64,000 bases of DNA from Acanthosepion pharaonis (GCA_903632075.3 CAHIKZ030000060.1:1372501-1436500), one strand, 5' to 3'; shown: positions 46,687-58,030, counted from the first letter of the stretch. Notes: generated by a model not told the origin, from the letters alone. Numbers and translations are program-made.

Positions 46687-46770
46687 GTTTTCAGTTGAAA
46701 TTTATAAAATCCTTCTCTTAAAACAACTTTTCTCAAGTCTAGTAGCTGCTAATACTCTTTCCAGTGTTAA
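46687..46770 (+). repeat. right flank repeat of the satellite
   Basis: Partner of 38384-38455, in direct orientation, directly after the last partial monomer. Confidence 0.7.
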
Positions 46771-47459
46771 TAGAAGTTTTCTTTTAAACCTTCTATCTGA
46801 TGTGGTATGGAATATTATCATTATGATTATGTCATTATTTTCTCTTAGTGTTACATGTGATATCCATTTTAATTTTTACTGCTGTAGGTAGTACTTGTGC
46901 GATGTGGTTTCTTTTCTTTGGTACAGTTCTTTGTTTGTGATTCTGTAGCCGCAATCTACAAAGTTCAAAGAAGTGTGCTCTTTGCCAAGAACCTATCATG
47001 AGATGACATAATGAATACGTGTTAATAACATTCAATGACTTCAAGCCATTACATTATAAACTATTTAACTATCAACTAGTACCAGCAGCCAATTCTCACC
47101 ATTTTTATTGGCTTTTTCCCTCCAATCTTTTATTCATTCTTTAAGCCAGTCAAATACACTTCCATTTTATATGTTTAAAAGATGAAGTCTACCAGATCAC
47201 ACTTAATTAATAGGGGATTTAGTTTTGGCCAAATTCTCTGTCAAGAAAGAATGCAGCCAAGATCTCTTTGTGAAGGTAAATTGAAATCATTTCTTTTTCA
47301 CTTGAGAGAATTCTTGAAACAAGAAAATCACCAGGAAATGTCTTTACTCTTCTGTCCTCTTTACAAACATTGTACTTAAATATTGCATGTGGCAGGATGC
47401 TTAGATTAGTTGAAAATGAAATCATCAAGATGAGTTCAAATTTCAGAGAAACTCGTCTT
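46771..47459. other. unannotated region
   Basis: No gene or repeat recognised. Confidence 0.5.
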
Positions 47460-47582
47460 TTTCTTTCTATCGATTTATCTACCTATCTATCTCAGCTTGT
47501 CCTTTCTTTTATTCTTTCTATCTGTCTATGTATCTATTTCAGCCTGTTCTTTCTTTCTATCTTTCTATCTCATTCTGTTCAA

Positions 47583-47626
<44 letters not shown>

Positions 47627-47635
47627 ACAGCTTGT

Positions 47636-47693
<58 letters not shown>

Positions 47694-47702
47694 AGAGCTT
47701 GT

Positions 47703-47749
<47 letters not shown>

Positions 47750-47780
47750 CAGCCTGTCTTTTCTGTCTCATTCTGTTCAA

Positions 47781-47832
<52 letters not shown>

Positions 47833-47915
47833 ACAGCTTGTTCTATCTATCTATCTATCTCTCTATCTATCTCAACCTGTCTTTTCTTTCTATCTTTCTG
47901 TCTCATTCTGTTCAA

Positions 47916-47964
<49 letters not shown>

Positions 47965-47973
47965 CAGCCTGTT

Positions 47974-48008
<35 letters not shown>

Positions 48009-48060
48009 ATCTCAGCCTGTTCATTGTTTCTTTGTATCTAGTTATCTATCTATTACTTCA
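47460..48060. repeat. (CTAT)n / (CTTT)n compound microsatellite
   Basis: CTAT runs of 40-60 bp separated by recurring spacers: CAGCTTGTT or CAGCCTGT, and CTCATTCTGTTCAATAT at 47571, 47769 and 47902. It is thus a higher-order minisatellite. (CTTT)n lies at 47972-48007. Frames of 180-220 codons here are repeat translations. Confidence 0.95.
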
Positions 48061-48654
48061 AACCAATGACTTTAATTAAAGTAAGAATCCATCTCCTGCA
48101 ACCTTTGATAACATGATACAGCAAAGAAAGTCCTTAAAACCTAAATTCAAAATTATAAACCAAGCAATGCAAGACGATTCCATTATTATTTCCTGTGCAG
48201 AGTCATAGTATTTTGCAGATATTAATTATTTGAGTATTTGCAAGGGTTCAGTAGTTTTATGCCTCTTTATATTTTGAATGGTGCACAATATTCTAGTGGC
48301 AAAATTTCTGTTATAACTGATAAATGGACTTTGTTAAAATCAGTTTATGCTATCAACTAGCAAAACAGAAACTTTCTCATTTTTAGAATTATTCTAATAA
48401 TGACTTGGTTGAGTGCTTGCAAATTTTCATATACTTGAATTTCAAACATCGCACAAAATAAGAATTTATAATACATTATAACTTATCCAAAGACCAAATA
48501 TGAATAATGAAATTGTTATCAAAATTGGTTCAATTTTTCCATTCAGGTTATGTGAGTTAAGTCATAAGTAATGTCTTCAATTCCTTTAGAACTAGTTTTA
48601 AGGTAAAAAAAAGAAAAAAGAAAGAAAATCCATCCTTAGAGAACAAAAGTCTTT
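48061..48654. other. unannotated, with a dispersed low-copy repeat
   Basis: The stretch with TTTTGAATGGTGCACAATAT and TCTAGTGGCAAAATTTCTG (48273-48310) recurs in altered form at 57017-57050, suggesting an old unnamed repeat. No gene. Confidence 0.45.
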
Positions 48655-49375
48655 TGTTGCTCTGTTGATCATTTGCCATCTCTCTTTGTCCTTGATCTGT
48701 TATCCATTCACAGAAACTTATTAAGTAGGTGATTTGTCAACATCCTGTCATTTGTTCTAACTTTTATCCTTTTCCATTCTCTTTGTCCTTTTCTGTTATC
48801 CATTGACAGAAACTGATTATGATCATGACTCTCCACAACATCCTGTCATTTGTTGCACTAACTTTTGATCCTTTTCCATCTCTCTTTGTCCTTTTTCTGT
48901 TATCCATTGACAGAAACTTATTAAGTAGGTGATCATGACTCTCCACAACATCCTGTCATTTGTTGCACTAACTTTTGATCCTTTTCCATCTCTCTTTGTC
49001 CTTTTTCTGTTATCCATTGACAGAAACTTATTAAGTAGGTGATCATGACTCTCCACAACATCCTGTCATTTGTTGCACTAACTTTTGATCCTTTGCTATC
49101 TCTCTTTGTCCTTGTTCTGTAATGCATTGACAGAAACTTCTTAAATAGGTGATCATGACTCTCCACAACTTCCTCTCTTTTGTTGCACTAACTTTTGATC
49201 CTTTGCTATCTCTTTTTGTCCTTGTTCTGTTATCCATTCACAAAAACTTATTAAGTAGGTGATAATGACTCTCTACAACTTCCTGTCTTTTGTTGCTCTA
49301 AGTATCTTTTGACACTTTAACATCCATCTTTGTCCTTGTTCCCTTCACAGAAACTCATTAAGTAGGTGATCAATC
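48655..49375 (-). repeat. 110-bp tandem array of a LINE C-terminal segment
   Basis: Six to seven units of 110 bp containing CTCTTTGTCCTTTTTCTGTT, CAGAAACTTATTAAGTAGGT and CATGACTCTCCACAACATCC. On the minus strand the units encode FLSMDNR.RTKRD..GSKVSA and LWRVMI in three frames in turn, because 110 is not a multiple of three. It matches the LINE end amplified at 24.0-24.9 kb. The central three units are nearly identical. Confidence 0.85.
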
Positions 49376-49839
49376 ATAAGTTATTTTCTAGTAGAAGCAG
49401 TGAGAATAGAGGTATGTTCTTCCTTAGAGAATGAATGCCTTTTCATAGAGCGACCTTGCATCAAAATATAGTTGGTTTAGTAGTGGTGACAAAAGGCTAG
49501 CATTCCTCTCTGAATGTTGTGAGCAAAGTAAAGTATAAACGATTTGCATTTCTCTTATTAAATATAGATTTGAAAAGCAGAGAATTCAATTCAACTCATG
49601 TAAGTTGCTTTTTTGCCACAATGAAGAAAATAAAAGAATTTACAACATTTGCTTTCAATGTTAAAGATGATCTTCTGTTGTCTCCTTCCATTATTCACAG
49701 TAACTCTTCCTGTCGTTCGCTTAAACGTCAAGTTTAAGGTAGGATAAAGCAAGAAATGACAATGGACTTTAGTTAATATTTAATATATTTATTTGCATTG
49801 CTTTTCTTATTAATATACTATACAAATCAATATCAAGTT
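49376..49839. other. unannotated region
   Basis: A 72-codon plus-strand frame (49519-49737) has no recognised homology. Nothing else seen. Confidence 0.4.
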
Positions 49840-50350
49840 TATTCTTCTAACGACACAGAAATATGACGATTGACAAATGAGTAAAGGTCTCCAATCCTAT
49901 AACATATATTTTCAAACAGGTAGATTAATGAAACTGGCATGAAAATTAATGTAATTTATTTCTCTTCAAAATTACTATGGTTGATAAATAAGTAATGTTT
50001 CCAATGCTATAAATAAGTTTTAGATCAAATAGAATATTACAACTGGTGTGAAAATGAATTTATTTCTCTTCCAAATTATCTGTGTTGATTGACAAGTAAG
50101 GTAGCCAATTCTATAAAACAAATTTTAGGCCAGATAGAATAATGAAACTGTATTCAAAACAAAATTAATTTATTTCTCTTGATTGATAAGTAAGGTCTCC
50201 AATCCTCTAAATCAAGTGATTGAGCCCTTACTTATTAATCAAGTATTTCAGAATACTGAAAATGATGTGAAAATGAATTTATTTCTCTTCAAAATTATCT
50301 GTGTTGATTGATAAGTAAGGTAGCCAATTCTATAAAACAAATTTTAGACT

Positions 50351-51073
50351 CTGTCTATATTTCTGAGATGAGGTATTACGTACACTATTTACATTATTCG
50401 GGGTATTGTAAGGCTTCAAGAACTCCAGAAAGCTGTAACAGGAGGGGATGTGGAAAATTAGATATGGCTGACCACATATGGAGAAAAAAGGGAGATCACC
50501 ACACTCTGAGATCATAGACAAAGAACACCATTGGAAAATTCGTAAACTTAAGGAATCAGCACATATGCTAAGACACAAAAATCTCCTGAGCTGACTGAGC
50601 ATAGAAATGAATACAATATGGGAACCAGTAATAAGGAGTGCCAGAGAAAAAACGATAATAACAAGAGAAATTGCAATATGAGCTCTGGTAAAACATGCAA
50701 TGATAACAGCAAAAATTGCAATATGAGCACTAGTAAAAAAGTTGCTGAAGACATTAGTTTTATAATATCCAGAAATTCATACACAGATGTCCTCAAGGAC
50801 ACATGGCACAGTGGATAAAGGCAATAGTTAGATCCAATGTCAAGACCCGAGCAGTGTGAGTTCAATAGAGATCTTTCAGAGGGAAAATTAACAGGAGATA
50901 ACTGATAACTGACATCCATTAAACATGGCACGTGGAACTAGAACAGTCTACCCCAGTGAGCGAAATAAAGAGTTCAGTTCGACATTCCAAGGCCGGAGCG
51001 TACAATGGCCGAAATGTTGTAATAAATATGGTGACAAAAATGAGAACAATAGTCTGAATAATGTAAATAGTGT
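50351..51073. mobile_element. head-to-head element (family B) carrying Penelope-like coding sequence
   Basis: A 723-bp insert flanked by the 12-mer AAATTTTAGACT (50339-50350 and 51074-51085). Its left end is an inverted family B tail (CTGTCTATATTTCTGAGATG to about 50402). Its right part is a plus-strand family B unit with A-box TGGCACAGTGGA (50804-50815) and GGCCGAAATGTTGTAATAAA (50991-51030), ending in AATAATGTAAATAGTGT. Between them is a Penelope-like GIY-YIG C-terminus. As at 1045-1505, the right tail stops about 45 bp earlier than the left. The CTGAAGA of this copy is deleted. Confidence 0.75.
50440..50640 (+). pseudogene. Penelope-like GIY-YIG C-terminal fragment
   Basis: Reads CGKLDMADHIWRKKGDH (50447-50497), then in other frames EEHWKIRKLKESAHMLRHK-like text (50522-50580) and EMNTIWEPVIRSAREK (50605-50652). 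The ADHIW...H and IWEP..K blocks are typical of the end of GIY-YIG proteins in Penelope-like retroelements. At least two frameshifts. It differs from the family at 13.7-20.3 kb. Confidence 0.65.
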
Positions 51074-51469
51074 AAATTTTAGACTAGATAGAAGAATGAA
51101 ACTGTTATTAAAATAAAGGAAATTTAATTCTCTTCCAAATTACAAGAGTTGCTTGATAAGGAAGCTCTCCAATTATATAAAGCAAAACAGAATAAGGAAA
51201 CTGGTATCAAAATGATGTAATTAATCCCTTTTCAAATTTTCATTGTTTGTTTATAGGATCGTAGAAATCCTATAAACGAGTTTTAGACCAGATAAAATAA
51301 TTAAACCAATGTTGAAATGCCGAAAATTTATTTATCTTCAAACTTATTTTTCAACATATTCATCATTTATTGTTTTTTTATTTTTTTATCCACTATTTCA
51401 TTCATTCTAGGTCAAAAGTTTAGAGTTTACACAGAAACTTCAATTTCAGATTTAGGTAAAAAATATTGA

Positions 51470-51948
51470 CCTTTTAATGCCTCTATAGGAATTAAATCCT
51501 ATCTACACCCTTGTGCAAATTAACTGAAATAACTGCTTTAGTTTCCTTTCTTTCAGCATACGGTCAGTTTTAGACTGACTGGAGTGACAGGGTGTAATTG
51601 ATTTCTATTTTTTTCCTCAGATTAGGTCATTAGGTGTGCAGTAATATGAATCTATTTTCGGGGTGTATGATGAAATTTGTTTGACCTTGAAAAATATTGC
51701 ATCATCCGTGATTGCATCAGATTTTTTCATGTCCAGACACTATTGTCCTGACTGGCGATTAGTTGTCCTACAGCCATTGTCTGTGATGGACGTTACTCCA
51801 AGAAAGTGTATGAAAATTGTAATGCTGCACAGACACACTGGCAAGATTTACCAGTGAACAAATCAAATTACTATAGACTGGCCCAGAAACTCTCCTGATT
51901 TAAATACAATTCAGAATCTGTGGTCAATATGCAAGGAACAACTTCATG

Positions 51949-52014
<66 letters not shown>

Positions 52015-53422
52015 GTTTTTTATTTCAATTAATTTGCACAAAGGGTGTATATTTCTCAAGCAAAAAATCTCATTCTGAAGATTTGTTTGATAAACAACAA
52101 TTACTAGAATAAATACCGCCAAAACACTTGGTGGACGTAGTTGTCGACCTGCCATGTGTTATTTTTGGACCATTTAGAAAATAATCATAATAATTCCTTT
52201 CACCACTCCTACAAATTCGAGGAAAAGATTTTTGCATGCTAGTGTGAAATTATTTTCTAACTAATGAAAACCTTGTATTCAAAAAGTTCTCACCTCAATG
52301 TGAAATTAGATTTTGAATCTTCCTTGCGGATTTTGAATCTCACTTATACTGCTTCTCAGAGTTTAGGGTCAAAACAATTTTGGAGCGCTTTTTGATCTAT
52401 ATGTGTATACACCCACACCCACACACAAAGTGAGTAACCAGCAGCTACTGACTAACGCCTTGTCCATGCACTGACAAAAACATTAGGCTGACTGCCATAA
52501 AGGAAGTCTGTTCACATATTTCCTGTCACCCTATGAACACTTAATTACTTCATTAAATAATCTTCACTGCAAAGAAAATTTAACACTTCCAGGAGTAGCA
52601 AACATCTTTTGGAGGGTTTGAACACAGTTTCTGAAAATTTCCAGCTGCTTGGTTGTTTCTTGTTGAGTCATCTTTCCCTTCAATGTCACAACCTTCGTCT
52701 TTGTTTCAGCAAAAATTCTAGCCATGATGTTAGCCTCAACAGCAAGCTAATGTTCAATTACAATGGTTTGCCAAAGTACATTATAGGAATTAAATTCTAT
52801 TTACATTTTTCAACCTATAAAATCCCATCAGAAGATTTGTTTGATAAACAAAAATTACTAGAATAAATAAATATTCAAAAAGTTTTCACCTCTATGGGAA
52901 ATTATATTTTGAATCTCCTATACTGCTTCTTAGGGCTGGGGGTGTTCCAAACAATTTTGGAGGCCTGTTTGATCTACATGAGTTTACACACACACACACA
53001 CACACACACATGCATGTACACAATAGAAGTGATTGACAGCCAGCAGTGATTAATTAAGGCCTTGTCTATGCACTGACAGACACATTTAAGCTGACTGTCA
53101 TAAATGACAATTACTAGAATAAATACAACCAAAACACTTGGTGGACAATTGTTGTCGACCTACCAAGTGTTATTTTTGGACCATTTAGAAAATAATAATA
53201 ATAATAATAATTCCTTTCACCACTTTTGCAAATTCGAGAAAAAGATTTTTTCATGCTAGTGTGAAATTGTTTTTCTAACTTATGGAAAGCTTGTATTCAA
53301 AAATTTCTCACCTCAATGTGAAATTAGATTTTGAATCTTCCTTACGGATATAAAAATAGAAGCATGCTGCTTCTCGGAGTTTGAGGTCAAAACAATTTTG
53401 GAGAGCTTTTTGATCTATATGT

Positions 53423-53455
<33 letters not shown>

Positions 53456-53610
53456 CACACAAAGAGAGGAACCAGCAGCTACTAGATAAGGCATTGTCCA
53501 TGCACTGACAAACACATTAGGTTGACTGCCATAAAGGAAGTCTGTTCACATATTTCCCGTCACCCTATGAACACTCAATTACATCATTAAATAATCTTCA
53601 CTGCAAATAA
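51470..53610 (+). repeat. locally duplicated segment, about three copies
   Basis: Copy 1 (51470-52580) includes a Tc1 insertion. Copy 2 (about 52780-53104) has an internal deletion. Copy 3 (53105-53610) lacks the first part. Shared marks are GAAGATTTGTTTGATAAACA, AAACACTTGGTGGAC, GTGTTATTTTTGGACCATTT, an (AC)n tract, and CTTGTCYATGCACTGACA. Confidence 0.75.
51506..52047 (+). mobile_element. Tc1-like element, internally deleted
   Basis: TIRs: left CACCCTTGTGCAAATTAACT (51506), right (minus strand) CACCCTTTGTGCAAATTAAT to 52047, similar for about 28 bp. TA duplications are at 51504-51505 and 52048-52049. Inside are a decayed second catalytic region (CCTDTLARFTSEQI, 51820-51865) and the third, IDWPRNSPDLNTIQNLWSI (51872-51930), where the Asp of SPDLN is the third catalytic residue. 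The N-terminal half and first catalytic Asp are not recognisable. A (TA)n tract at 51950-52012 has expanded inside the element. At 542 bp it is about a third of a full Tc1-like element. Confidence 0.88.
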
Positions 53611-53959
53611 AATTGAAGATTTTATTGTTATTGTATATTTCTGAAAAGAATATATAAATATTATTTCAACTGACGATCTGGTTCTAATTTTCTTTCAGAA
53701 AAAAACTTTTTTATAATTCATTTAAAATATATGTTATTGATGTTGTTGTTAAATGTTTTAGAATACTGACACTCAGATAAAACCAAAACCCTGGGTAGTC
53801 TGAATCCCAACACCTCTTTTAACTTCAAGATTAACCAACATTCAGAAAGTGTCAAAAAATGGAAGCAACCAAGTATGCTGAGCATGACACGTGTCCGAAA
53901 CATTCTAAAAGGTACTATTGTTGTTGGTATACAGACATTAAATTTTTGCATTACCCAAC
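53611..53959. other. unannotated region
   Basis: No gene recognised; AT-rich. Confidence 0.45.
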
Positions 53960-54375
53960 CCTTTACTTAAATCGTTGACTTCCCTACTCATTTCCCTGGC
54001 CAAACCGAGCAGAAGTCTTCTCTACTGGATCTATTTCTTACCCACTCTCCTTGTTCTTGCCGAGATTCAAAATACTATCCTTTTGGTAAATCGGACCACT
54101 CTCTGGTAACTATTGATATCTTCTTCAAAGTATTCCATTAAGCAGGAACACCCTAGCCATAAGACTTCTCGTTACCAGCATGCTGACTGGGCCCCTTTCT
54201 GGGATTTTCTTTGTGACACCCATTGGATTGACATCTTTAATTTCCCAACTGAAAATTGCGCCACCAAGGTTTCTTCTTGGGTCAAAGCCAACATGGATGC
54301 TCTCATCCCTTCTTGGAAATGCCAGGTAAAACCGCAATCTCCTCCATGGTTAACAAGACTGCAGTATATTAGACA
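53960..54375 (+). pseudogene. Jockey-like LINE, endonuclease-domain end, partial copy
   Basis: Decayed text equivalent to the main copy's 54530-54900: PWPNRAE, LDLFLTHSPC, FGKSDHSLVTIDI (54082-54120, the endonuclease SDH motif), then HADWAPFWDFLCDTHWIDIF (54180-54240) and WVKANMDALIPSWKCQVK (54275-54330). It is joined head-to-tail to the next copy at about 54360. Confidence 0.75.
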
Positions 54376-56760
54376 CAATAGTTGACAGTATAGAAAAGTT
54401 GATTTCTCTCCATCCATCTGTGAATATCTTTGTCTTCGGTGACTTTAATGTTCACCATAACACATGGCTGAAACATTCCAAACATACTGATGTTGCCAGT
54501 ATATAGACATTAAATTTTTCCATTGCCCAATCCCTCACAAATTGCAGACTTCTCTACTCATTTCCCTGGCCAAACCGAGCAACAGGTTTCTCTATTGGAT
54601 CTATTTCTTACCTCCTCTCCATGCACTTGCCGAGCTTCAAAATATTGCCGTTTTGGTAACTTGGACCACTCTGTGGCAGCCATTGATATCTCTTTCCAAA
54701 CATCCATGAAACAGGAACCCCCTCTCCATAAGATCTATTTCTGTTACCAGCACACTGATTGGGACTCATTATGAGATTTTCTTTGTGATACTCCTTGTAT
54801 TGACATCTTCAAACTCACAATTGAAAATTGTGCCACTGAAAAGTCAAAGTTGCCATGGATGCTTTCAGAAATACCAGGTTCAACCACAATCCTCTCCATG
54901 GTTCGCACCAGCTGCCATAGTACACAGGAACCACTATTTCCGGCTATGCCAGCATGACAGCTTTAGTCATAACAAGGGATTATTTGATACTGACTGTAAA
55001 AAATGTAAGAGAGTCCTTGAAGGAGCTAAGTTCCTGTCTACTGAGACAATGGGGGACTGCATAGCCTCTAAAAACTTTGGCTTTCGTCACTACAGGCGTC
55101 TCTGTAATAGGGTATTAAATAAGTCCAAGGTCTCTATTCCCACACTCTTTAATCGATTTGAGGTGTTATCATCCTCTGCTGATAAAGCTGAATGTATTGC
55201 CCGTAAATTCTCAAACTGTATTCTTGACTTAATTGGAATATCTCTGGCTAACTTCTTACCCAGAATTGAATCTCTGTTGAGTGATATGGATATAACCCCT
55301 TCCATGGTTTTTGATATCATCTCTAACCTTGATCCCCACAAAGCAGATGGTAGCCCTGTAATAGTCATTAAAACGTGTGCTCCGGAACTGGATCCTGTTC
55401 TCTCCAAACTGTATAATAAATGCCTTGCTGCCTCCTATTTTCCTGCCTGATGGAAGTCATCATCTGTTGTTCCTGTTTTTCAGAACTCTGGTAAACTGTC
55501 TGACTGATCCACCTATTGGCCTGTTAGCATTCTGCCTTTTTTTTGGGAAGCTTCTAGAAGCCCTAATCAATGCTGCATTGGTTCATCATTACAGGGGCTT
55601 TTCTCAGATAAGCAATACAGCTTTCGTTTTCCCATGTCATCTGCTGATGTGCTAACGATAATAGCGGAAAAAGTCTAGATAAAAACGGTGAAGGCCTTGC
55701 TGCAGCATTGGACATCTTGAAAGACTTTGGCAGGGTCTGGCATTTAGGTCTTCTCCACAATCTAAAAACCTACAGTATCTCTGGGCACAATTTTGAGCTG
55801 ATCCAGTCGTTCCTATCAAATGGTGAAATGAAAGTTGCCTTGAACAGCCACTCATCTACATTGTTTCGGATTAATGTGGAAGTTCCCAGCGCTCCATCCT
55901 TCGTCCTATACTTGTTTTTAATCTCCATTAACGACCTTCCCAATGACATCGGCTCTCAACTTGACATCTACATTGATGACAATACTCCTGCCTCAATATT
56001 AAGACTGATCAGTCAAGGTCAAAATGGCAGCTGGTATCTAAAACGATCTCAAAACCATCGTTAACTGGTGTAAAAAATGGCTTGTCCATTTTAACACCTC
56101 CAAAACTTCTCTCAGCTAATCATTTGAGATACTCCTCTCTGTTTTCCATCAGCATGGCTGATGCTAACCTCGAGGAAAGGGACTTGTTGCACCTTTTCAG
56201 GCTAACGTTCTCAGCTGACAAGAAGTGGAACGACTACATTGAAGCTATTGCTAGATCAGATGCTAAGAAAGTTGGTTCCCTGTGTTGGGTGAGACAATTT
56301 TTCTCTCCAGAATCTATATTACATATTTATAAGTCTACCATTCGCCCATGCTTTGAATATTGCTGCCATATATGGTCCGATGCCCCTGCTGTTTAGCTGG
56401 AGCTTCTTGATAAGATCTAAAGAAGAATTAGCAATATTATTGGTCCTGTTCTGGTGGCTCAGCTACAGTCATTTACCCACTGCCGTAAGGTTGCCATCTG
56501 TGCCTTTTTTTTTTATAAATACCTTCATGGTAATTATTCCATTGAGCTCTTCCCTATGGTACCTAGACTGTATTTAATTTAAGTGCAATACAAGACTTGC
56601 AGTGAGGTCTAATCAATTTACAGTTGAGCTGATTAGATGTTGCTATAACTTCTATGCCGACAGTTTCTTTTCTCACACTTCTTGCTTGTGTCTCCATGCT
56701 TCTTCTTGCTTCTGTTTTCATGCATTCCAGCCAATTTTAATCTGCATAAGTTTAAGTGCA
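54366..56760 (+). pseudogene. Jockey-like non-LTR retrotransposon (endonuclease plus reverse transcriptase)
   Basis: Most complete retroelement in the window. In order: the end of an apurinic-type endonuclease, with GDFN (54438-54449) and a decayed SDH-equivalent (LDHSVAAIDISF, 54662-54697); a linker with HRNHYFRLCQHDS (54923-54960); a 221-codon open stretch (54785-55450) leading into RT, with HKADGSPVIVIKTCAPELDP (55338-55398); SSSVVPVFQNSGK (55459-55495); the first catalytic Asp region LDILKDFGRVWHLGLLHNL (55705-55760); INDLPNDIGSQLDIYIDD with the YIDD active site (55969-55980; YADD is usual); and a C-terminus with STIRPCFEYCCHIWSDAP (56335-56388) and FFYKYLHGNYS-like text (56508-56540). 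At least six frameshifts or stops make it inactive. The start is truncated inside the endonuclease. Confidence 0.85.
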
Positions 56761-57319
56761 ATGTCAATCACTATCTACTGTCCTCCTGATTGATCTTTTC
56801 TCTTTCTACTCATTACTAATGTTTCTGTTTCTGTTTCCTCTACACCCTTTTAACCCCTTGTGTTTTAGTGGCTTTATTGCCTTGCTTGGTGAGATACTGA
56901 TTAGAAAAGTAAAATATCATTTTTAACAGATTATGCTATCAAAAACTAAAAAAGAAAAAAGAAAATGTCCAATTGTGTGAGTGCTCGCAAGGTTTTATTG
57001 TTTTTATATATCTATATATTTTGAATAGCATACAATATTCTAGTGCTAAAATTCTTTATCATGGATTTCTATTTTTTTAGGTACAAACCAAGAATTGGGA
57101 ACCTTTTCTGACTAGTGGGTGCCATGAGATATAGTTCATCATAAAGTGGCCTGTATTAATAAAAAAATTTAAAATAATTTTTCATTGAAAGTAAAGTGAA
57201 GATTTTCACTGCTTAAAATCATATGCATAAGTATCTACCTTAGAAATAAAGAAAAAGTTGATATTTTTCTTTTTTAGAGAATGTACTGATAAATCATCAG
57301 TTACCTCCCCTTAAGATCT
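56761..57319. other. unannotated region
   Basis: No gene. 56965-57060 resembles 48225-48310 (GCATACAATATTCTAGTGCT). Confidence 0.45.
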
Positions 57320-58030
57320 AGGAGGTATAAAAAGCATCCTGTTACATACGTCAGTAGATGAGTAGTCATAGACAAGTATTATAAGGCTTTGCTATAAATT
57401 TATTCACTGGTTCTGTTTTTACTACAGAGTGTGAGAAATTCTGCAATTTAAGCTCCTATTGGCTAAATTGTAACGACCAATCTCATTGGTCGAATTTGAC
57501 TTTGTTTTTCGCGGGTATTTTTTCAACGGCCCGTGCCATTTTTTGAGTCAGTTGCTGCAAAATATTGGAAATGTCCGGACTCATTTTTGAATCTCTTTGC
57601 AGGGCCGTTAGCGCCCAAAATCAAGCCTAAATAATTAGGCAATGATTCTTCTTCAGCAACCAAAAAGGTAATTGCTCCTGCGACGACGTCATGTTCCAGC
57701 TTCTTCAATACTTTCAAGGCTGTTTATTCAGTCAGTTTATTGACTGTCGTCAAAGGTGTACGTTCAACACGAAGAACTTTCTGCATGATCTCGACAATAG
57801 CTGAGTTTCAACTTCAGCAACCGAAATGGTAATGCTCCAGCAACGATCTGCAAGTTCCTGCTTCTCCAACTTCGTAGAGACCAATTGAGTCCTACAAAAG
57901 GAAAAGTCACTACCTATTCTTTGAAGAACTACCCCACCCTGTTCACAGGGGCAAAAAAGAGCATAATCTTTTTTGCAAGGATGCAATTAAATTTGTTTTA
58001 AGTTTTAAGGTAAGCCTTGTTGATTGTATG
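57320..58030. other. unrecognised frames and promoter-like words
   Basis: Two minus-strand frames (57986-57750 and 57717-57523) contain a related piece: KLEKQELADRCWSITISVAE and KLEHDVVAGAITFLVAEEE. They come from a 155-bp direct duplication (TTCAGCAACC..AAGGTAAT at about 57655 and 57810). Clustered CCAAT/ATTGG words occur at 57460-57495 and TATAAAAA at 57326. Composition is less AT-rich. I do not recognise a product; a decayed LTR-retroelement end is one possibility. Confidence 0.3.

Larger units (their letters stand above)
49840..51350 (+). repeat. 105-110-bp tandem array, interrupted
   Basis: Units contain TTTATTTCTCTTCAAAATTA, GATTGATAAGTAAGGT, CCAATYCTATAAA and TTTTAGACCAGATAGAATAA. Starts of the TTATTTCTC word fall at about 49955, 50059, 50170 and 50279 before the insertion, and decayed units continue at 51118, 51220 and 51340. 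The inserted element is at 50351-51073. Confidence 0.75.

Noticed and set aside
38521..46891. Recurring short frames ending in LHLVVVIRRNSLKLSEFL
   Set aside because: They are the 121-bp satellite read in one frame; 121 is not a multiple of three and every frame soon stops.
47370..48079. Three overlapping frames of 180-220 codons
   Set aside because: All are (CTAT)n translated as Tyr-Leu-Ser-Ile; no start context or homology.
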